Source: an uncultured Porphyromonadaceae bacterium
Lineage (GTDB): Bacteria > Bacteroidota > Bacteroidia > Bacteroidales > Muribaculaceae
Assembly (NCBI GenBank): GCA_947176755.1
Contig: CAMWRW010000010.1
Location: 1-44,083 of the forward strand
Direction: 5' to 3'
Length of the DNA: 44,083 nucleotides
In this document: in pieces, positions 16,982 to 25,202 of the stretch
How the letters are laid out: every line of letters begins with the position of its first letter
How positions within the stretch are numbered: position 1 is the first letter of the stretch
Notes under the pieces: model-generated
What the model saw: only the letters and a program-made list of their open reading frames with translations
The model's database searches: none
What the model was told of the DNA's origin: nothing
Position numbers and translations under genes: made by a program

Positions 16982-17561
16982 TCTCGCGGCGTCCCTTTTT
17001 GACTGAAAAACCGAATTTACCTATCGCCGGCCCTAATTCGCAATAAAATCCGTGGCTATAGGCAAGCAATCCCGCATCTTCAAGTCGAAATCGCCCGGTA
17101 GTCGGATCTATAAGTTCGGCATCGGCCCTGACATTGATCACTTCGGCCAGAAACATGTCATGAGTCCCGAGGCGCGTGATTGTTTTCACCTTGCATTCTA
17201 TGCTGATCGGGCTTTCTGCAATCGTCGGACAGGATACTTTCTCTCCCGGAATAGGAGTCAGTCCGGTTTCCTTCCATTTGTTGAAATCTCGCCCCGACCG
17301 GACACCGGCCCAGTCGGTTGCGCGCGCCATGGCCGCCGTTGTCAGGTTGATGGTAAATTCCATATTTTTCTCGATCAACGGATAGGAGTGCCTTTCGGGA
17401 CGCACTGATATGTAGCACATTGCCGGGTCGGAGCAGACTGTTCCGGTCCACGCCACAGTCAGCATGTTCCATTCTTCGGGAGTGCTTCCTGATGTGACAA
17501 TCACCGCCGGAAGCGGATAGATCATTGTCCCGGGACGCCATGATTCTTTGTTGAGACTCAT
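16977..17561 (-). CDS. Flavin reductase-like (FMN-binding split-barrel) protein
   Basis: This 194-residue protein of the flavoprotein oxygenase/flavin reductase group (PF01613) has the FMN-binding pattern YPLPAVIVTSG, NMLTVAWTGTVCSDPAMCYISVRPERHSY and INLTTAAMA. The block WAGVRSGRDFNKW replaces the DK-FxxxG segment of many members. It probably binds FMN or a small redox cofactor; the physiological substrate is unknown. ATG 17561 (MSLNKESWRPG) is chosen because the longer frame starts in sequence that holds the promoter. The gene is divergent from the SDR. Confidence 0.88.
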   Translation of the reverse strand: MSLNKESWRPGTMIYPLPAVIVTSGSTPEEWNMLTVAWTGTVCSDPAMCYISVRPERHSYPLIEKNMEFTINLTTAAMARATDWAGVRSGRDFNKWKETGLTPIPGEKVSCPTIAESPISIECKVKTITRLGTHDMFLAEVINVRADAELIDPTTGRFRLEDAGLLAYSHGFYCELGPAIGKFGFSVKKGRREN

Positions 17562-17591
17562 CGGATATGCAATTTGATGTGAAATAGATTG

Positions 17592-17622
17592 CAAATTAAA
17601 TAATAATCGCCGTAATGGCAAA
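17592..17622 (-). promoter_or_regulatory. Flavin reductase promoter
   Basis: On the minus strand TTTG (17622-17619), a 19-bp spacer and TTAATTTG (17599-17592, one mismatch to TAnnTTTG). It lies back to back with the divergent SDR promoter, leaving 17 bp between the -33 elements. Confidence 0.6.
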
Positions 17623-17639
17623 GTCCGGCCGCTCCTCCG

Positions 17640-17671
17640 GTTGGTTATTTCGCGTGAATTCGGTAACTTTG
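17640..17671 (+). promoter_or_regulatory. SDR gene promoter, predicted leaderless
   Basis: GTTG (17640-17643), a 20-bp spacer and TAACTTTG (17664-17671). Three bases separate the -7 element from ATG 17675. Confidence 0.6.
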
Positions 17672-17674
17672 CCG

Positions 17675-19045
17675 ATGAATATGAAAGGAAAGAAAAGAGT
17701 GTTGCTCACCGGAGCCACAGGCGTGATGGGACGTGCTTCCATGAAGGAAATTGCCTCTCGGCCCGATCTGTACAGCCTGACTGTATTTGTCCGCGACAGT
17801 AAGAAAAATCGGCGTATTCTCGCTCCTTGGTTGGCCAAGGGCGTGAAGGTGTGTTGGGGAGATCTCAATGACCCATCCGCCATCGGGAATGCGGTGAAAA
17901 ATGCTGATATCGTTCTTCATGTGGGAGGGATGGTCTCCCCGGCTGCCGACTGGCATCCTCGATTGACTGTCAAGACGAATGTCGGAGCAATGAGAAACAT
18001 CGTTGATGCGGCCCGGACGATGGATTTTCCCCCTGCTATTGTCTATATCGGTTCGGTTGCTCAGTATGGTCATCGCGACGTTCCGAATCATTGGGGAGGA
18101 ACCGGAGATCCGCTGTTGCCGGCTTTATATGATGCATACGCCTATTCAAAAACCGAGGCTGAACGCATTCTCGCAGAGTCCGGACTCCCCCGATGGGTGT
18201 CGCTTCGCCAAACCGGCATCCTGCATTCCGGATTGTTGATGAAAGCATCCGACCCTATAACTTTCCACGTCCCTGTGGAGGGCGTTCTTGAATGGGCCAC
18301 CGCCCGCGACTCGGGCCGTCTGATGGAACGCGTCTGCAGGGAGGAGGTTCCCGATGATTTCTGGAAACATTTCTACAATATCGGTGGAGGAGCGGCCTAT
18401 CGTCTCACGAATTATGAATTCGAATCCCGTCTCCTCGCCGCCATGGGATGTCCTCCTCCGGAGAAAGTCTTCGAGGCCCGATGGTTCGCAACCGGAAATT
18501 TCCACGGCTTCTGGTTTGATGACTCCGACCGTCTGGAGGAAATTCTTCATTTCAGGGCCGGAGATACGCCTGAAGAATATTTCGCCATGATGAAAAAGGA
18601 GCTTCCCTGGTATTTTTCGCTTGCGCCCCTTGCTCCGGCCCCGGTGATAAAGTGTGTGATGAAAAGGGTCGCACATACTCCCCGTCTCGGTCCTATGTGG
18701 TGGGTTAGAGAAGGTAAAGAGGGCCGGATAAAGGCTGCGTTCGGGAGTAAGGAGGCATGGGCCGCACTTCCCGGATGGAATGGATTCAACTTGTCGCGAC
18801 CCGATGATAAATTGCCTCCCCACAAAGAACAACCTTACGATTGGTCTGCCGTAAAGGATGTGGCGTCATCAAGAAAAGGTTCACTCATTTCCGTCGATGA
18901 TGCCCCTCTTGAACCCGATACGTTGCTTACGCTTGAATGTTCCGAGGGTCACACTTTTAATCTACGCGCCCGAACACTCCTCGAGGGTGGACACTGGTGT
19001 CCCTCATGTATGCTCAAAAGAGCGAGGATGGACGAGGAGGAATAA
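17675..19045 (+). CDS. Extended SDR (NAD-dependent epimerase/dehydratase-like) with C-terminal zinc motif
   Basis: The 456-residue protein starts MNMKGKKRVLLTGATGVMGRA, where the Rossmann glycine motif GATGVMG binds NAD(P). The catalytic Tyr-Lys pair is in YDAYAYSKTEAE, with the upstream Ser in YIGSVAQYG, so the enzyme should be an active extended SDR; the substrate is not evident. The last 35 residues hold C-x3-H-x15-C-x2-C (Cys422, His426, Cys442, Cys445 in CSEGHTF...HWCPSC), a compact treble-clef or zinc-ribbon-like motif not expected in SDRs. I use ATG 17675; the frame extends 20 codons upstream only across promoter sequence. ATG 17681 is an alternative start. Confidence 0.85.
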   Translation: MNMKGKKRVLLTGATGVMGRASMKEIASRPDLYSLTVFVRDSKKNRRILAPWLAKGVKVCWGDLNDPSAIGNAVKNADIVLHVGGMVSPAADWHPRLTVKTNVGAMRNIVDAARTMDFPPAIVYIGSVAQYGHRDVPNHWGGTGDPLLPALYDAYAYSKTEAERILAESGLPRWVSLRQTGILHSGLLMKASDPITFHVPVEGVLEWATARDSGRLMERVCREEVPDDFWKHFYNIGGGAAYRLTNYEFESRLLAAMGCPPPEKVFEARWFATGNFHGFWFDDSDRLEEILHFRAGDTPEEYFAMMKKELPWYFSLAPLAPAPVIKCVMKRVAHTPRLGPMWWVREGKEGRIKAAFGSKEAWAALPGWNGFNLSRPDDKLPPHKEQPYDWSAVKDVASSRKGSLISVDDAPLEPDTLLTLECSEGHTFNLRARTLLEGGHWCPSCMLKRARMDEEE

Positions 19046-19213
19046 GCGTGACAAGTCAGACGTTAAGGTTGCGGGAACCCCCTCCCAACTGCAAAAGGAT
19101 GGAAAAATATGTAATATTTTAATCGGAATCACCTAAATTTGTGTTAGAAAAGAAAAGGACCGCGAGTCTTCGCGCCTCTTGATATGTAATAACCCGAAAC
19201 AATATATCAGACT
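19046..19213. other. Intergenic: weak hairpin and phosphoglucomutase promoter
   Basis: It contains an imperfect stem near 19067-19090 (GTTGCGGGA with TCCCAAC) and the -7 element of the next gene. I see no small gene. Confidence 0.4.
19134..19141 (+). promoter_or_regulatory. Phosphoglucomutase -7 promoter element
   Basis: TAAATTTG matches TAnnTTTG. The best -33 candidate is TATG (19108-19111) at 22 bp, a poor match. The leader is about 70 nt. Confidence 0.45.
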
Positions 19214-20965
19214 ATGAACAACGACGAATTATTGAAGAAAGTGACAGAGAAGGCGACATTGTGGCTCGGCGACAGTTATGACGCTGAAACCCGCGCGCAG
19301 GTGAAAGCCATGCTTGATGCCGATGACAAGACTGAACTTATCGAATCCTTCTATAAGGATCTTGAGTTCGGAACGGGCGGCCTGCGTGGAATCATGGGCG
19401 CAGGAACCAATCGTATGAATATCTACACGGTTGGAGCCGCAACTCAGGGTCTTGCCAACTATCTTAAGGATACTTTCAAGGAACTTCCCCGGATAAGTGT
19501 GGCGGTCGGTCACGACGTCCGCAACAACTCCCGGCATTTCGCCGAAATCACGGCTAATATTTTTTCCGCTAACGGTATTAAGGTTTATCTCTTCGACGGT
19601 CCGTGCCCGACGCCTGAAGTTTCTTATGCCATCCGCAAACTCGGATGTCAGAGCGGTGTGATGGTCACTGCAAGCCATAACCCCAAAGAATATAACGGTT
19701 ATAAAGCTTATTGGAGCGACGGAGCCCAGATGATTGCTCCTCACGATGTTAAAACCATCGAGTATGTCAATGCAATCACTTCCGTCGACCAGATTAAGTT
19801 CACTCCCAATCCCGAACTTATTCAGGAAATTGGCAAAGATCTCGACGAGCAGTATCTTGCCGACATTCACAAACTGAGTCTTAATCCGGAGATCGACCGC
19901 AAGCACCACGATATGAAAATCGTGTATACTCCTATTCACGGCACGGGCCTCCGTCTGATGTACGATTCTCTTCGTCTCTGGGGCTTCGACAATGTGATTC
20001 ATGTTGAGGAGCAGGATGTCCAGAGCGGCGACTTCCCCACGGTTGTTTCTCCCAATCCCGAGAATTCCGAGGCAATGGCAATGGCTGTTGCAAAGGCTAA
20101 GGAGACCGATGCAAGCCTCGTGCTCGCTTCTGACCCCGATGCCGACCGCGTGGGCCTGGTGGTCCGCGATAAAAATGGAGAATATCAGCTTGTCAACGGA
20201 AATCAGATCTGTATGCTCCTTCTCTATTATATCATCACCAACAATGTGGAGCAGAAGCGTCTTGACGGTTCGGAATATGTCGTGAAAACAATCGTGACGA
20301 CCGAAACTATCAAACGTATTGCGGATGCAAACAAAATCAAATGCTTCGACTGCTACACTGGCTTCAAATGGATCGCGGATGTGATGCGTAACATGGAGTC
20401 AATCGGACGTTATCTCGGTGGTGGTGAGGAAAGTTACGGATTCCTTGCCGAGACATTCGTTCGCGACAAGGATTCGATTTCCGCCAACTCCCTGATTGCT
20501 GAATGTGCAGCATGGGCCGCTGATAAAGGGATGAATCTTTACGAGCTCCTCGTAGATATATATGCTGAGTATGGCTTCTCGCGCGAACGTGGCGTGAGCG
20601 TCGTGCGTCCCGGAAAATCGGGCGCCGAAGAGATCGTCGCGATGATGAAGAATTTCCGTGAGAATCCCCCCAAGACTCTCGCCGGTAGCCGCGTGACCTG
20701 CATCAAGGATTATGCCGATCTCAACTGCCGCAATCTCATTACGGGCGAAATCGAAAAGATGAACTTCCCGACCACAAGCAATGTGCTTCAGTTCTTTACT
20801 GAAGCCGGCGACAAGGTTTCCGTTCGTCCTTCCGGAACAGAACCCAAGATAAAGTTCTATGTTGAAGTCCGTGAAGATATGCCTTCTAAGGATAAATATG
20901 AGGAAATCGTTGCTGCGGCTGAAAAACACATAGACAAGGTTCTTGAAGACCTCGGAGTGAAATAA
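19214..20965 (+). CDS. Phosphoglucomutase/phosphomannomutase family enzyme
   Basis: This alpha-D-phosphohexomutase of 583 residues interconverts hexose 1- and 6-phosphates. The four family motifs are present: phosphoserine loop TASHNPKEYNGYK (Ser154), Mg-binding DPDADRVG, sugar-binding GGGEESYG, and the phosphate-binding RPSGTEPKIKFY near the C-terminus. The length and long N-terminal extension (TGGLRGIMGAGTNRMN) place it with the large PgcA-like mutases of Bacteroidetes and Firmicutes. It is monocistronic with a terminator downstream. Confidence 0.95.
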   Translation: MNNDELLKKVTEKATLWLGDSYDAETRAQVKAMLDADDKTELIESFYKDLEFGTGGLRGIMGAGTNRMNIYTVGAATQGLANYLKDTFKELPRISVAVGHDVRNNSRHFAEITANIFSANGIKVYLFDGPCPTPEVSYAIRKLGCQSGVMVTASHNPKEYNGYKAYWSDGAQMIAPHDVKTIEYVNAITSVDQIKFTPNPELIQEIGKDLDEQYLADIHKLSLNPEIDRKHHDMKIVYTPIHGTGLRLMYDSLRLWGFDNVIHVEEQDVQSGDFPTVVSPNPENSEAMAMAVAKAKETDASLVLASDPDADRVGLVVRDKNGEYQLVNGNQICMLLLYYIITNNVEQKRLDGSEYVVKTIVTTETIKRIADANKIKCFDCYTGFKWIADVMRNMESIGRYLGGGEESYGFLAETFVRDKDSISANSLIAECAAWAADKGMNLYELLVDIYAEYGFSRERGVSVVRPGKSGAEEIVAMMKNFRENPPKTLAGSRVTCIKDYADLNCRNLITGEIEKMNFPTTSNVLQFFTEAGDKVSVRPSGTEPKIKFYVEVREDMPSKDKYEEIVAAAEKHIDKVLEDLGVK

Positions 20966-21005
20966 TCAACGCGAGGGTCATCCCCCCGCCAAAGAAATTT
21001 TGAAA

Positions 21006-21039
21006 CGGATGCCTTCCATGCGGGGGGCATCCGCTTTTT
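21006..21039 (+). terminator. Terminator after the phosphohexomutase gene
   Basis: CGGATGCC (21006-21013) pairs with GGCATCCG (21026-21033), followed by CTTTTT. Confidence 0.88.
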
Positions 21040-21054
21040 GATAGTCAGAAAATG

Positions 21055-21086
21055 TTTGTAAAGCCCGATTAAAATGATTAAATTTG
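21055..21086 (+). promoter_or_regulatory. Promoter of the yicC-gmk-nadD run
   Basis: TTTG (21055-21058), a 20-bp spacer and TAAATTTG (21079-21086). The predicted leader to ATG 21117 is about 27 nt. Confidence 0.72.
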
Positions 21087-21116
21087 CCGTCATTACAGGA
21101 AGAAACGAATAACACG

Positions 21117-22010
21117 ATGATACTATCCATGACCGGCTTCGGCCGCGGCGTCTCCTCTTCTCCGACAAAGAAATATACAGTGGAGATTAAATCTCTCAAC
21201 AGCAAACAACTTGATCTGATGATGCGGGTCCCCCCTTATCTGAGGGAAATCGAAGTGGAGGCTCGCAATATTCTCGCCCCGGCTCTTGAGAGAGGAAAGG
21301 TGGAATGCGCTGTGTCGGTGGAAAATAATGTGGCCGCCGCTCCCGCAACTGTCAACACCGGTGCGATTGCCGCTTATAAAACCCAGATCGAACACATGGC
21401 TGCCGAGCTCGGGCTTCCTTTGCCCGCCGGTTCGGAATGGTATCAAATACTTATGCGTCTGCCGGAAGCGATGAAGACAGAAGTCTCCGCCGCCGGAGAA
21501 GAGGATGTGTCGGCTGTCCGCGAGGCCATGAAAAATGCAGTTGATGCTTTGGTCGCTTTCCGCGTCTCGGAGGGGAGGAAACTTTATGGTTTTTTCATCG
21601 AGAAACTCGATAATATTGCTCGCCTGCTTGATGCCGTCGCTCCTTATGAAGCCGAACGTGTCCCCCGCGTGAGAGCCCGTCTTGAGGAGAACCTCTCCCG
21701 TCTCTCTTCAATTGAATATGAAGCCGGCCGCCTTGAGCAGGAATTAATTTTTTATATCGAGAAACTCGATGTAACCGAGGAGAAAACAAGACTGACCGCC
21801 CATCTTCGCTATTTCAAGGAAACTCTTGGAAGTGAAACCGAACTTCCCACACAAGGTCAAGGTAAAAAACTTGGATTCATCGCTCAGGAGATGGGCCGCG
21901 AGATAAATACGCTCGGTTCTAAATCTAATCATGCCGAAATGCAGAAAATCGTCGTCATGATGAAAGATGAACTTGAACAGATTAAGGAACAGGTGCTAAA
22001 CGTGTTATGA
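21117..22010 (+). CDS. yicC: YicC/YloC family endoribonuclease
   Basis: The 297-residue protein opens MILSMTGFGRG, the diagnostic N-terminus of the family. It ends with the DUF1732 block (EKLDVTEEKTRLTAHLRYFKE ... KKLGFIAQEMGREINTLGSKSNHAEMQKIVVMMKDELEQIKEQVLNV). YicC proteins are RNases implicated in mRNA or sRNA turnover. A start upstream at 21084 is rejected because it lies inside the -7 element. The ATGA overlap with gmk shows translational coupling. Confidence 0.95.
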   Translation: MILSMTGFGRGVSSSPTKKYTVEIKSLNSKQLDLMMRVPPYLREIEVEARNILAPALERGKVECAVSVENNVAAAPATVNTGAIAAYKTQIEHMAAELGLPLPAGSEWYQILMRLPEAMKTEVSAAGEEDVSAVREAMKNAVDALVAFRVSEGRKLYGFFIEKLDNIARLLDAVAPYEAERVPRVRARLEENLSRLSSIEYEAGRLEQELIFYIEKLDVTEEKTRLTAHLRYFKETLGSETELPTQGQGKKLGFIAQEMGREINTLGSKSNHAEMQKIVVMMKDELEQIKEQVLNVL

Positions 22011-22588
22011 AAAAAGGGAAAATAATTGTTCTCTCCGCTCCTTCAGGCACGGGCAAAAGCACGATTATCAGCCGTCTGATGGAACGTCCCGAGCTGCGGC
22101 TCGGTTTCTCCGTCTCGGCTACAAGTCGTCCGCCCCGAGGAGCCGAACGGGATGGTCGTGAATATTATTTCCTTAGTCCCGAAGAATTCGACCGCCGTGT
22201 AGCTGCGGGTGAGTTTGTGGAATGGGAAGAGGTCTATCATGGCACGAAATACGGCACGCTCCTCTCGGAAGTGGAACGGGTAACCGCTCCCGGCTGCAAT
22301 CTTATTATGGACGTCGATGTGAAAGGGGCGCTGAATGTAAAGAAACGTTTTGGGGATGATGCCCTTTCGATTTTTATTATCCCCCCTTCCAAAGAGGAGC
22401 TGGAGAAGCGTCTTCGCGGACGTGCCACGGATTCAGAAGAGGCTATTTCCCGGCGCCTCGCAAAAGCGGAATTTGAACTTGGATATGCTGACTCGTTTGA
22501 TGTCAAGGTGATTAACGACGTTCTGGATAAGGCAATTGATGAAGTGGCCCGCAGAATAAGCGAGTTTGCCGGAACTGATAAGAATTGA
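22007..22588 (+). CDS. gmk: Guanylate kinase
   Basis: Gmk phosphorylates GMP to GDP. The 193-residue protein has the P-loop SAPSGTGKSTI at the N-terminus, the GMP-binding SVSATSRPPRGAERDGREYYF and EFVEWEEVYHGTKYGT, and the lid region KRLRGRATDSEEAISRRL. The length is normal. It starts inside the yicC stop codon, and nadD follows after one base. Confidence 0.97.
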   Translation: MKKGKIIVLSAPSGTGKSTIISRLMERPELRLGFSVSATSRPPRGAERDGREYYFLSPEEFDRRVAAGEFVEWEEVYHGTKYGTLLSEVERVTAPGCNLIMDVDVKGALNVKKRFGDDALSIFIIPPSKEELEKRLRGRATDSEEAISRRLAKAEFELGYADSFDVKVINDVLDKAIDEVARRISEFAGTDKN

Positions 22589-22589
22589 A

Positions 22590-23240
22590 ATGAAAATCGG
22601 AGTCTTCGGCGGCAGCTTTGACCCTGTCCATACGGGCCATGCTATGGTCGCTTCATACGCCCTTCAGTTCTGCGGCCTTGATGAGGTCTGGCTGATGGTG
22701 AGCCGACGGAATCCCTTGAAGACAGATGCCACCGCCGCTTCCGATCAGGATCGGCTCGCTATGGCCCGGATTGTGGCCGACAGCGTAACCGGACTGCGTG
22801 TCTCCGATTTGGAAATGCAACTCCCTGAACCTTCCTTTACCTACAGGACACTCTGTGAATTGCGCCGTCTCCATCCGCATAATCAATTCAAGCTCATAAT
22901 TGGAGCTGATAATTGGAATGATTTCTTGCGCTGGCGCGATCCTGAAAAAATCATCCGAGAATTCGGATTGCTTGTTTTCCCTCGTCCCGGCTACAATCTT
23001 AATGACAATCTTCCGGATGGAGTTGAGATAGCGTCCGGCTCCCCTCAGGCCTTTATCTCGTCAACATTCATCCGCGGGGCTCTCCGGGAAGGAAAGAATC
23101 TCAACTTTTTCCTCCCTTCAGGAGTTATGGAATATATAGAGAGGCGCAGACTTTACGGCATCGGCAATGATGCTGAGGCTGCGTCTCGCAATAATTTTTT
23201 TAAAGATGAGTCAGGACGAAAATCGCAGAAAACTGATTGA
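22590..23240 (+). CDS. nadD: Nicotinate-nucleotide adenylyltransferase
   Basis: NadD adenylates nicotinate mononucleotide in NAD synthesis. The 216-residue protein has the nucleotidyltransferase motif GGSFDPVHTGHAMVA at the N-terminus, SRRNPLK, the block LIIGADNWNDFLRWRDPEKI, and the C-terminal ISSTFIRGAL. ATG 22590 follows the gmk stop by one base. A longer frame from 22566 would overlap gmk and lacks support. The 3' end overlaps the next gene by 35 nt. Confidence 0.95.
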   Translation: MKIGVFGGSFDPVHTGHAMVASYALQFCGLDEVWLMVSRRNPLKTDATAASDQDRLAMARIVADSVTGLRVSDLEMQLPEPSFTYRTLCELRRLHPHNQFKLIIGADNWNDFLRWRDPEKIIREFGLLVFPRPGYNLNDNLPDGVEIASGSPQAFISSTFIRGALREGKNLNFFLPSGVMEYIERRRLYGIGNDAEAASRNNFFKDESGRKSQKTD

Positions 23241-23727
23241 CCTTACCGCAACTGCCACTCGTTATTGTGTGGTAATGCAGAATGCTGCTGAATATGAAAA
23301 GGAGGAATTTGTGATAGAAATGCTCCGTCTTTTGCCGGAACTGTATCTCGGTTTCTCTACGCTGAACCCTGATGTATTTGCAGGGTCCGCAGAGTTTGGC
23401 TATTTCCCGGATTATGTAGATGAAGACTTTTATGAATCGGTGAGAAGAAACGTTGGGATAGTGATAGGGGAGGATGATGTCTTTCTTGAGACTTTCGAGG
23501 AAGATATGAAATATAGCGACACTCCCATAGCAGCCTCCGTTTCGGAATGCCTTGCCGATATATTTCAACCTCTTTTCAATTTCATTTCCGTTATGAAGGA
23601 TGCAGGAATCGAGGAGGGAGAAGGTGCATATCAGGAGTGCCACGGTAATTTCGAAGCCTATTGGTCGCAAACCTTGTGTAACGTCATGAGGGCCCTTAAC
23701 AATATCCGATACAATTCTAAAGACTGA
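23206..23727 (+). CDS. DUF5063 family protein
   Basis: The 173-residue acidic soluble protein starts MSQDENRRKLIDLTATATRYC and contains FVIEMLRLLPELYLGF, DEDFYESVRRNVGIVIGEDD and FEAYWSQTLCNVMRALNNIRY, recognisable as the DUF5063 family that sits next to nadD or recX-like genes in Bacteroidales. No catalytic motif is apparent. The start lies inside the 3' end of nadD, which suggests coupled translation; longer starts would deepen that overlap. Confidence 0.8.
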   Translation: MSQDENRRKLIDLTATATRYCVVMQNAAEYEKEEFVIEMLRLLPELYLGFSTLNPDVFAGSAEFGYFPDYVDEDFYESVRRNVGIVIGEDDVFLETFEEDMKYSDTPIAASVSECLADIFQPLFNFISVMKDAGIEEGEGAYQECHGNFEAYWSQTLCNVMRALNNIRYNSKD

Positions 23728-23731
23728 TACC

Positions 23732-25066
23732 ATGCAAACCGAACCCATTATCGACAGACTCTTTGAAAGTCTGAGTGTGTCAACATGTAATTTTCTTGCA
23801 GTTGAACGTATCGCCTCTCTACTCCGGCAAGCGGGTTTTCAAGAGCTCTGTCGAGAAGATTCCTGGGAGGTCGCTCCGGGTGGAAAATATTTCATGACTA
23901 TCAACGGCAGTGCTCTCTTCGCTTTCATTGAAGGTCGGAATCCGACTGAAAACGGTGTGAAAATTATCTCTGCACATAGCGACAGTCCCGGTTTCAAAAT
24001 CAAGACGAGTCCCGAAATCGTTGGCGATGGAGGGGTGGTGAAACTCAACGTGGAGAAATATGGCGGCCCGATAATGTACACCTGGTTCGACCGTCCTCTC
24101 TCTGTCTCCGGTCGAGTTATGCTGCAGTCGGATGATCCTTTCTCTCCCGAAGAACGTCTGGTTGATTTCCGTCGGCCGATTGCCACAATTCCACACCTTG
24201 CAATTCATTTTAACCGTGCAGTCAACGAAGGCAACAGACTCTCCGTCCAGAAAGATATGCTCCCGGTGGTGGGATATTTTTCCAAAGAGGAACTTGAGGA
24301 ATTCAGAAAGGAGGGTGGCTTCGTGCGTCACGCTCTTGCTCGCGAACTGAACGTCGAATCAGAGAGGATCCTTGATTACGAACTTATGCTCTATCCTCTT
24401 TCGAAACCTCTCCGAGTAGGATATAATGGAGAATATTTCCAATCTGCGAGAATTGACGACCTTTCAATGGCGTTCGCAGCCATTGAGGCCTTGATCGATG
24501 CATCCGAACGTTTGAAGGGAGCGGCTCCGGAGGCAACCCTGATGGCGGCTATTTTCGATAACGAGGAGACCGGTTCCGGAACAAAGCAAGGAGCGGCCTC
24601 TCCCGTGCTGCGCGACCTTATCGATCGCTTAGGACGTAAAAATGGCAGATCGGATGAAGATCTTTATCGGACAATCGCCAACTCTTTTATGATCTCGGCC
24701 GATGACGCCCACGGCTGGCATCCGAATTACAATGAAAAGTATGACCCGACAAATCATCCGGTGCTCGGTGGAGGGCCTGTGGTCAAAATCAATGCTAACT
24801 GCAAATATATGACAGACGCCCGCGGTGGAGCTGTGTTCCGCGCGCTCTGCAAGGCGGCCGGCGTGAACTGTCAGTCTTTTGTCAATCATTCTGATGTAGC
24901 CGGAGGAAGCACGCTCGGAAATATCTCCTCGTCACAACTCGACATCAATGGCGTGGATGTAGGAGCTGCAATTTGGGCGATGCACTCCGCTGCCGAAACC
25001 GCTGCTGTCAGCGACCATATAGATATGGTAAAGGTCTTCTGTCAGTTTTTTAGGAGTTATCATTAA
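23732..25066 (+). CDS. apeB: M18 family aminopeptidase
   Basis: This is a zinc aspartyl aminopeptidase-type enzyme of 444 residues. M18 landmarks are ISAHSDSPGFKIK (metal ligand His82), FDNEETGSGTKQGA (catalytic and metal-binding Glu pair), SADDAHGWHPNYNEKYDPTNHPVLGGGPVVK, and the C-terminal MHSAAETAAVSDH with the last His ligand. It is predicted cytoplasmic and dodecameric by analogy, removing N-terminal Asp/Glu residues. It is the last gene of the yicC run; the tig promoter begins 19 bp past its stop. Confidence 0.95.
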   Translation: MQTEPIIDRLFESLSVSTCNFLAVERIASLLRQAGFQELCREDSWEVAPGGKYFMTINGSALFAFIEGRNPTENGVKIISAHSDSPGFKIKTSPEIVGDGGVVKLNVEKYGGPIMYTWFDRPLSVSGRVMLQSDDPFSPEERLVDFRRPIATIPHLAIHFNRAVNEGNRLSVQKDMLPVVGYFSKEELEEFRKEGGFVRHALARELNVESERILDYELMLYPLSKPLRVGYNGEYFQSARIDDLSMAFAAIEALIDASERLKGAAPEATLMAAIFDNEETGSGTKQGAASPVLRDLIDRLGRKNGRSDEDLYRTIANSFMISADDAHGWHPNYNEKYDPTNHPVLGGGPVVKINANCKYMTDARGGAVFRALCKAAGVNCQSFVNHSDVAGGSTLGNISSSQLDINGVDVGAAIWAMHSAAETAAVSDHIDMVKVFCQFFRSYH

Positions 25067-25084
25067 AATCCGGGGAAATTTTGT

Positions 25085-25092
25085 TAATTTTG
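25085..25092 (+). promoter_or_regulatory. tig -7 promoter element
   Basis: TAATTTTG; no convincing -33. The leader of about 107 nt can form stems CCGT/ACGG (25112-25126) and GCCGG/CCGGC (25153-25169). Confidence 0.5.
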
Positions 25093-25202
25093 CAGACGTT
25101 AATGCCGCAAGCCGTTTCAGGCACGGTTTTTGCACGAGATAGCTTCGGTGAGGCCGGCTGACCCCCGGCTGGATAAGAATTTATTGAAACCAATATTAGA
25201 AA

